In this document: in pieces, positions 9,498-14,291 of the stretch
How positions within the stretch are numbered: position 1 is the stretch's first letter
Layout: the number at the start of each line of letters is the position of its first letter
Source of the DNA: Zancudomyces culisetae
Taxonomy: Eukaryota; Kickxellomycota; Harpellomycetes; Harpellales; Legeriomycetaceae
Direction of reading: 5' to 3'
Assembly (NCBI GenBank): GCA_001969505.1
Contig: LSSK01000995.1
Location: forward strand, 1 to 14,291
DNA length: 14,291 nucleotides
Position numbers and translations under genes: made by a program
The notes under the pieces: generated by a model
Database searches by the model: none
Told to the model about the DNA's origin: nothing
Seen by the model: the letters and a program-made list of their open reading frames with translations, nothing else

Positions 9498-10306
9498 AAA
9501 GGAAATAAAGATCTGTTGGGTCTTTTCTTTATTTATCACCCATATCCCCATCCTTTTTTTTTCGATTGTTTTTTTCCCACCCACTCCACTTCACTCCACT
9601 CCGTCCTCTTCTCATGTCTTCAACATTTTTCTACCTTGAAAATTCCTTTATTCTCAATTTTCTTTACACTCACATTCACACACATTTACATTTTTTTATT
9701 TAGGGCATGGTGATATTTATTCTTCATCCTCTTTTCACTCCTCCTCTCACCTTTTTCTTCTCCGTTTTTCCTCCTTTTCCCCCCGACTGCGGTAGTATTT
9801 TTAGTATGGTACATAAACTTTAATTATTGAATAAATATTTACTCTACACATACACACACATTTAACAAACGCGTTCTTTACTGCTTTTTTCTTTGATTTT
9901 GTATTATTGAAAGGTATGGGATTGGGATTATTCAGCAAATCAATTACTTGCATATCATCAAATAAAAAAAACGAAATTAAACAGGACATTAAACTTCCAA
10001 AAATGATGGGTAAATGTTTTCACTTTCCAGCATTTTTTATTAGCACTAGTTTTATTCCAATTTAGAATACGAAAAAGAATAAATTCGGGTTTAAATAAAA
10101 AGGTTTGGATATATTCTGTAACCTTTTCCCTTTTTTTTTTTACTCAATACAAGTATTCTTTATATTTCAAACAGCTCAGGACAAACGGTAAAAAAACATC
10201 ATTTATCGAATATAAACATATTATTAAAGCTGAAAAAGCGATTATCGAGAAGAAAATTGTTTAATGTTAGAAAATACTATTTGATAGAGAAGGAAACAAA
10301 AGGAAA
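9498..10306. other. Spacer between the bHLH gene and OST4
   Basis: No gene supported. From about 9540 to 9790 the + strand is strongly pyrimidine-rich, with ACTCC/ACTTC repeats near 9580-9602 and short CA runs near 9848-9860. It presumably holds the bHLH 3' UTR and the OST4 promoter. Short open frames here show no family resemblance. A 5' UTR intron for OST4 is conceivable (AG acceptors at 10063-10064 and 10173-10174) but not demonstrable. Confidence 0.55.
9503..9534. repeat. 9-bp inverted repeat just after the bHLH stop codon
   Basis: AAATAAAGA (9503-9511) and TCTTTATTT (9526-9534) are exact reverse complements around a 14-base loop, starting six bases after the stop codon at 9497. The transcript could form a hairpin in its 3' UTR. 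A role in 3'-end formation or stability is possible but unproven. Confidence 0.35.
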
Positions 10307-10426
10307 ATGATTACCGACGACGAATTATACAATTTGGTAAACATACTAGGTTGCATTGGGTTTGTTCTGATTGGAATCTACGCATTTGTAACTGTCAACA
10401 ACAAGGATGATGTAAAGAGGGAATAG
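10307..10426 (+). CDS. OST4: Oligosaccharyltransferase subunit Ost4 (39 aa)
   Basis: A complete 39-codon ORF. The start MITDDELYNLVNILG closely follows the Ost4 pattern (S. cerevisiae begins MISDEQLNSLAITFG, 36 aa), and a single hydrophobic segment (about residues 10-30, ILGCIGFVLIGIYAFVTV) is followed by a short polar tail, VNNKDDVKRE. Ost4 is a tiny ER membrane subunit of the oligosaccharyltransferase complex that holds Stt3 and Ost3/Ost6 together during N-glycosylation. Length, N-terminal motif, one membrane span and charged C-terminus all agree. It is easily missed by length-filtered gene calling. No intron is needed. Other one-span micro-proteins are possible, but the MI-(S/T)-D-x-x-L start argues for Ost4. 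Confidence 0.85.
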   Translation: MITDDELYNLVNILGCIGFVLIGIYAFVTVNNKDDVKRE

Positions 10427-10835
10427 AATTGGTTGTATGTTGGTATACCACTTTTTTTTTTGTCAATTCTTGTCAGGGGAAAAAAGTGGATAGTTTTCAC
10501 CTAGCAAAATGTAACAAGAAAGTGATATACTACTCCAAGTACTTGAAAGGAAAATTAAAAATACTCTACTTTTCTTCCTCCTGTCAATAAGTTTATATAG
10601 CTTGAACAGCGTATATGTCACCTAATTTATGATAGTTTGTAATTAATACCAATAAAATAGCATATACACTTTGTTCATTTGCACATCTTTATTATCTTAT
10701 TTTATATTGTCTTGGTTTATGAAAGGCTGGTTTTAATAGAAAGAAAATATTGGTTGTATGTATAAATGTAATAAACTGAAAAGTATGTACATATACTACG
10801 AGTGGTTAAGTTTTGTTGAAAGAAATAAGAGTGGG

Positions 10836-10870
10836 GGGATGGGATGGGATGGGATGGGATGGGATGGGAA
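10836..10870 (+). repeat. GGGAT pentanucleotide array (6 perfect units plus GGGAA)
   Basis: Six consecutive GGGAT units (10836-10865) and one GGGAA (10866-10870), preceded by three more G. The + strand meets the simple quadruplex pattern of four or more G3 runs with two-base loops. It lies about 580 bases before the Rab3GAP start codon. Confidence 0.92.
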
Positions 10871-10981
10871 GTGTGGTGAGCGAGTAAAGGAAGGAAAACA
10901 GGGTTTGACATTTTCTATGAATATGCTTTTGGATTTGTTTTTGTTATTGTTTTTGTATTCGTTTGAGTGGATTGGAGAGTA

Positions 10982-11007
10982 GGGAAGAGTGGGGGCGGGG
11001 GCGGGGG
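10982..11007 (+). repeat. G-rich quadruplex-like block (three G5 runs)
   Basis: GGG at 10982-10984 is followed, after a six-base loop, by three G5 runs at 10991-10995, 10997-11001 and 11003-11007 separated by single C. This fits the G3+ with loops of 1-7 bases quadruplex rule on the + strand. It is about 110 bases past the GGGAT array. Confidence 0.85.
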
Positions 11008-11448
11008 ATGTGTTTGCTGAGAATAAATACCAACTTGCCAAAAATAGAAATTGGAATTGAAGAATAAAAAAAAAATAACGAGTGAATTTCTACAATGGGT
11101 CAAATGTGTGGTGGATAAAGTGGGTTTGAACAAACAACAACTATTATATATTGCTTATGTATATTGCCATATTATATTACATTAATAATACAGAACATTC
11201 GTTTTTCTTTAGTACATATTAAAAGCGAAGAAATAAATAGAGAAAAGGCAGGTTATTGAAAAATTAAACCTGATAGTATTAAACAAAAAGGAAAAGAAAA
11301 GAAGAGAAAAGAAGAGAAGGGGATTGGTACTAAACAAAAACCATAAAAAGAATCCACTTTAAATTTATTCAGGAATAGGAGGGTGCGAATAACAACACAT
11401 AAATACATCACACACTACAAGTAAAAGGAAGGGAAAAGTAAAGAAAGT

Positions 11449-14291
11449 ATGGAAGAAGACGAACAATACGAAATAATCGATTATACAACAGCTTCAATTT
11501 GGGAAAAATTTGTGTTTGATATAGAGCGAGTATTGACTAAATGGAAAGTGAATGATGGAGGATATGGTGATTTTGGTGACAATCAAACCGAGACCACTAT
11601 AGAAGGCAACACAGGTGCAAGTGCAAGTACAGACAATGGTAGCAGTTACATCAACAAGGAAATTGGCAAAGGTGGAGAAGGTAGTTTGGGTTTTGAAAAT
11701 ATTCATGACATTTCAAAATCAAGATTAGAAACAGGTTCAGGATTGAATATTGATGTTGATATTGATACGGATTATGTTTTGAAATTAATAAATGAACAAT
11801 ATAAACAAAAGAAAAAATGTGGGCACAAACATAAAAACAAGGCGAAAGAAAAGGAAAAGGAAAAGGAAAATAAGGAGGAGATAAGACTAAGCTTGGAGGA
11901 AAAGATATTGTTGGTTACAGAGTGGAGTATTATGGGAGAACGAGTCAAGTTGGGAAATACCAAGTATTTGTTATTATTGCATCGACATCCAATACTGGAA
12001 AGGAAAAATAATAGTCAGGTAGATGGGGTAAAGGGAAGAGTAGGGGGAGAAGTTGAGGCGCTGGAAAAGTACTTTCCGAGTATATATATAAATGATTTTG
12101 AAATGCAGCAGAACCGGTTGGATGAAACAGAGGAGTATGGGAATAATATGTGGCCAGGGTTACATCCGTTACATCGGTGGAGTGGAGAAGCTAGATTTAT
12201 TAGTTTGTGGTATGAAGGGATGGTGGAAGAGGGACGAGAAGATGATAATGATGATGATGAGAAAGAAGAAGAGGAAGAAGAGGAAGAAGGGGAAGAAGAA
12301 AGGAAAGAAGAAGAAAAGGGGGAATATGAAGAAAAAGTAAAAGAAAATAACGAGTATGGGTACAAGAGCGAACTTGAAGGATACGAACAAGAAAAAAGAT
12401 TAAATCGAGGGAGGAAGAAGAAGAAGAGTAAAGATAATGGAGAAAAGAGAAGAGGGATTGAAGCAAGTTATATATTGAAGGCGTTGAAAAAGGATAGTTT
12501 TATAATATCAAAGGATACAGGGAAAATGCTAATGTCAGCACTGAATGTTGCGTGTCAAAATGTTAGGTGTATACTATCATATTTTGTACCAGAAGGAGAA
12601 GGGTGGAAATATCAATTTATGGGAAGAAAAAGTATAATACACATGGCTAATAGTAAAAATAGTAATAATAATAATAATAATAAAAATGTGGATATTCTGG
12701 AAAGTGTAGAAAAGACAGAGATAGTTTATGAAGGAGCGACAGTAGATAGAATACCGAAAAAATTGTGTAATATAGAGGAAATGATAAAAGAGTATTATAA
12801 GCGGGTGGGAAAGAGTAATAACCCGGTTGGTAATGGCGGTATGGGAGATATAGATAACGAGATATTGGAGGAGGTGGAAATGACAGCAGCGTATACGCAT
12901 AAAATTCGAAACCGATATGATGACGGATGGAATGATGACATGCAGATGCCGGATGGGGGAGAGGTGATATTTAGTAAAGAGGTGAATGGGATACTTGTGG
13001 GACCAATGAATGATCCATTGCAGTATTTGGGACTTGTGGCATTTTATAAAAGGAGTAAGTGTAAGGAATATATACGAGAATTCCAATCAGGGTATGGTGA
13101 TACCAATATGAATATGAATATGAGTTCCAATTCGAATTCCAATTCCAATTCCAATTCCAACATAAGATCCAGAGTTAATAGTAGAATGGGAAAAGATTAC
13201 GGAGGCGTAGAAAACGTTGAGCATTTGTACTTAAAGAGTGCAAGTAGTTGGACATTATTAGCCAAGTTTTTGGCAAGTAATAAGGAACGTACGATGTTGA
13301 CGGAGGTATTGGAGGATTTATTGGGATGCTATGCTAGTGAGAAACAGAAATATTCAAGTGATAGGTATAGTTATAGTTATAGTTATGGCTATGGTTATGG
13401 TTATAGTTATGGAGATGTAGTTGGAACTGGAGATAGTGTTAGGAGGCGAATGAATGGGATGTATCGAGAATCCGGGTATAACGAATTAGTAAGTCGAATA
13501 GTTGAAAGGATCTTTACAGTAGAAAACAATGATGGCGATAAGGAAAAACAAAAAGTAAGTGGTGAAAGTGGTGAAAGTCGGGGAGAGAAGCAAGATATAG
13601 ATAAATCTGCGTATATATCAACAAAACAATTACTCAGCAAGGCACCGCATGGAATGGTGGTCAAGTACAAGGGTGTGTTGTGGAATATGGTGTGCGAGTT
13701 GCTGAGTAATACAGCACGGTATTCGCCAGAGTACTGGAGAATCTCGTCGATTATGGGATTTGCGGAGGTTTTGTGGAGTAAGTTTCTTGATAAGCTGGAG
13801 GAGTGTATAGAGAAGGGAAAGGGAATAGATGTAGAGATTGTAGATCTGGAACAACGAGATGAGAAAGAGTTTGAGGGAATCGATTTGAAATATAATATTA
13901 TTCAACAAAAGATTGATTTGATTGATCATTGTATTTACCGAATTAACAAAAACAAGAATAATAATAACAAGAATAATAAAAAGATGGGCGGAATAGAAAT
14001 CAATACAAACAAGCATCCACATAAATCACCCACCAATTCACTTGAGGAAGCCATTGGCAGTTTTGAAAGTCTACACCCACCAAGCAATACCAGCAGTGCC
14101 GAAAATATCAACAAAGACATCAACACATACCAAGACCCAACATCGCCGCTAACCTCCGAGTTTCTAATGATAAACAACCATAAAGCAGAAGAACTCAGCG
14201 ATCCACACGAACACAGTGGTCGGCTGCGGATCAGCACCGGCCAGTACCTGCACAGCGATGGAGCCACGCCAGTATGGATTCCAGTGACGCA
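11449..14291 (+). CDS. RAB3GAP1: Rab3GAP catalytic subunit, 3' end outside the window
   Basis: Open without a stop for 947 codons to the window edge. It starts MEEDEQYEIIDYTTASIW, matching the family start (human FEITDFTTASEWERF). Further matches to human RAB3GAP1: GLHPLHRWSGEARFISLW (238-255) with the RWYGLREFVV block; KDTGKMLMSALNVACQN (about 355-371) with CNLLLSSVSIALGN; NDPLQYLGL (about 520-530) with DLDPIQAPHW; LKYNIIQQKIDLIDHCIYRI (813-832) with LRCCLLHQKLQMLNCCIERK; and GRLRIS...GATPVWIPVT (924-946) with GRLYQHG...GEPLYIPVTQ. With Rab3GAP2 it forms a complex that activates Rab18 and is a GAP for Rab3-type GTPases in ER, lipid-droplet and autophagy traffic. The catalytic arginine region lies beyond the window. 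The fungal protein is longer because of inserts: acidic (260-299), poly-Asn (406-411), Asn/Ser (553-571), Tyr/Ser/Gly (640-654) and Asn/Lys (833-846). No intron is needed in the part seen. Confidence 0.88.
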   Translation, partial: MEEDEQYEIIDYTTASIWEKFVFDIERVLTKWKVNDGGYGDFGDNQTETTIEGNTGASASTDNGSSYINKEIGKGGEGSLGFENIHDISKSRLETGSGLNIDVDIDTDYVLKLINEQYKQKKKCGHKHKNKAKEKEKEKENKEEIRLSLEEKILLVTEWSIMGERVKLGNTKYLLLLHRHPILERKNNSQVDGVKGRVGGEVEALEKYFPSIYINDFEMQQNRLDETEEYGNNMWPGLHPLHRWSGEARFISLWYEGMVEEGREDDNDDDEKEEEEEEEEGEEERKEEEKGEYEEKVKENNEYGYKSELEGYEQEKRLNRGRKKKKSKDNGEKRRGIEASYILKALKKDSFIISKDTGKMLMSALNVACQNVRCILSYFVPEGEGWKYQFMGRKSIIHMANSKNSNNNNNNKNVDILESVEKTEIVYEGATVDRIPKKLCNIEEMIKEYYKRVGKSNNPVGNGGMGDIDNEILEEVEMTAAYTHKIRNRYDDGWNDDMQMPDGGEVIFSKEVNGILVGPMNDPLQYLGLVAFYKRSKCKEYIREFQSGYGDTNMNMNMSSNSNSNSNSNSNIRSRVNSRMGKDYGGVENVEHLYLKSASSWTLLAKFLASNKERTMLTEVLEDLLGCYASEKQKYSSDRYSYSYSYGYGYGYSYGDVVGTGDSVRRRMNGMYRESGYNELVSRIVERIFTVENNDGDKEKQKVSGESGESRGEKQDIDKSAYISTKQLLSKAPHGMVVKYKGVLWNMVCELLSNTARYSPEYWRISSIMGFAEVLWSKFLDKLEECIEKGKGIDVEIVDLEQRDEKEFEGIDLKYNIIQQKIDLIDHCIYRINKNKNNNNKNNKKMGGIEINTNKHPHKSPTNSLEEAIGSFESLHPPSNTSSAENINKDINTYQDPTSPLTSEFLMINNHKAEELSDPHEHSGRLRISTGQYLHSDGATPVWIPVT
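12226..12345 (+). repeat. GAA/GAG/GAT-rich tract coding an acidic insert
   Basis: Within the Rab3GAP ORF, GAA, GAG and GAT codons dominate, producing about 40 residues of mostly Glu and Asp (260-299) with a few Lys. It follows the conserved HRW block. In rodent and human Rab3GAP this place is ordinary sequence, so the tract is a lineage-specific, probably disordered, insert. Confidence 0.8.
12664..12681 (+). repeat. (AAT)6 repeat encoding Asn6
   Basis: Six AAT codons in frame in the Rab3GAP ORF (residues 406-411), within a longer Asn/Ser/Lys stretch. It lies directly after a conserved block and looks like an expanded, disordered loop. Confidence 0.85.
13105..13161 (+). repeat. (AATATG)3 and (TCCAAT)n repeat encoding Asn-Met and Asn-Ser
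   Basis: Two adjoining hexanucleotide repeats in frame (residues 553-571): three Asn-Met pairs, then six Ser-Asn pairs encoded mainly by TCC AAT. Synonymous copies (TCG, final AAC) are few, suggesting recent expansion by slippage. Confidence 0.88.
13366..13410 (+). repeat. (TATAGT/TATGGY)n repeat encoding Tyr-Ser/Tyr-Gly
   Basis: Fifteen codons alternate Tyr with Ser or Gly (residues 640-654: three YS, three YG, one YS, one Y). An aromatic repeat of this kind resembles FUS-like low-complexity sequence and is not part of any known Rab3GAP motif. Confidence 0.88.

Larger units (their letters stand above)
10427..11448. other. Spacer between OST4 and the Rab3GAP gene
   Basis: No gene supported. 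The interval contains a GGGAT array (10836-10870), a second G-rich block (10982-11007) and a polypurine stretch with a repeated GAAAAGAAGA unit (about 11290-11321). A 74-codon open frame at 10758-10982 is largely made by the GGGAT array (GMGWD repeats), ends in a Leu/Phe-rich stretch and is unlikely to be a gene. The last 100 bases are A-rich, like a yeast leader. Confidence 0.55.

Noticed and set aside
10799-10810. CGAGTGGTTAAG, identical to a tRNA-Ser/Leu D-arm segment
   Set aside because: No anticodon arm, no B-box (GGTTCGANTCC) and no acceptor stem follow; a chance match.
10758-10982. A 74-codon frame with GMGWD repeats
   Set aside because: The repeats are just the GGGAT array read in frame; the rest is Leu/Phe-rich and has no family match.
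12015-12466. Ser/Phe/Leu-rich open frames on the minus strand
   Set aside because: They are shadows of the purine-rich acidic tract in the Rab3GAP gene on the other strand.

Overview
This window looks like nuclear DNA of an ascomycete yeast. The flanks are AT-rich, the genes carry short spliceosomal introns with GTA donors and TAG acceptors, and the recognisable proteins are eukaryotic: a cytosolic/vacuolar alpha-mannosidase, a Cbf1-type bHLH factor, the OST subunit Ost4 and a Rab3GAP catalytic subunit. CTG is read as leucine at conserved family positions, so this is not a CUG-Ser yeast. The split bHLH gene, the lack of canonical TACTAAC branch sites and the retained Rab3GAP gene suggest an early-branching Saccharomycotina lineage (a Dipodascaceae/Trichomonascaceae-like relative). 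That placement is inference; no species can be named from the sequence.

All four supported genes lie on the + strand. First is AMS1 (287-3892, one intron, 1157 aa after splicing), a GH38 alpha-mannosidase with its metal site and nucleophile in place. A 4.4 kb gene-free, AT-rich interval follows (3893-8336). It contains a CACGTGAC motif beside a 25-bp near-perfect dyad, long A/T tracts, a strong TATA box at 7787 and a T8G10(AG)4 tract. Next is a three-exon gene (8337-9497, 266 aa) for a class B bHLH-zipper factor of the Cbf1 type. After an 0.8 kb pyrimidine-rich spacer comes OST4 (10307-10426, 39 aa). A 1 kb spacer with two guanine-rich quadruplex-like blocks leads to an ORF that stays open from 11449 to the end of the window (947 complete codons). 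This is the N-terminal two thirds or so of a Rab3GAP catalytic subunit, interrupted by low-complexity inserts.

The genes do not form a pathway cluster. AMS1 (turnover of free mannose oligosaccharides in the vacuole) and OST4 (N-glycosylation in the ER) share a glycan theme, and Rab3GAP acts in membrane traffic, but their proximity is probably coincidental. The points most worth a second look are the Rab3GAP orthologue in a yeast, its in-frame repeats and abrupt change of base composition, the 4.4 kb gene-free interval with its Cbf1-type site next to a dyad, and the G-rich blocks upstream of the Rab3GAP gene. I did not find a new gene system that I could defend.
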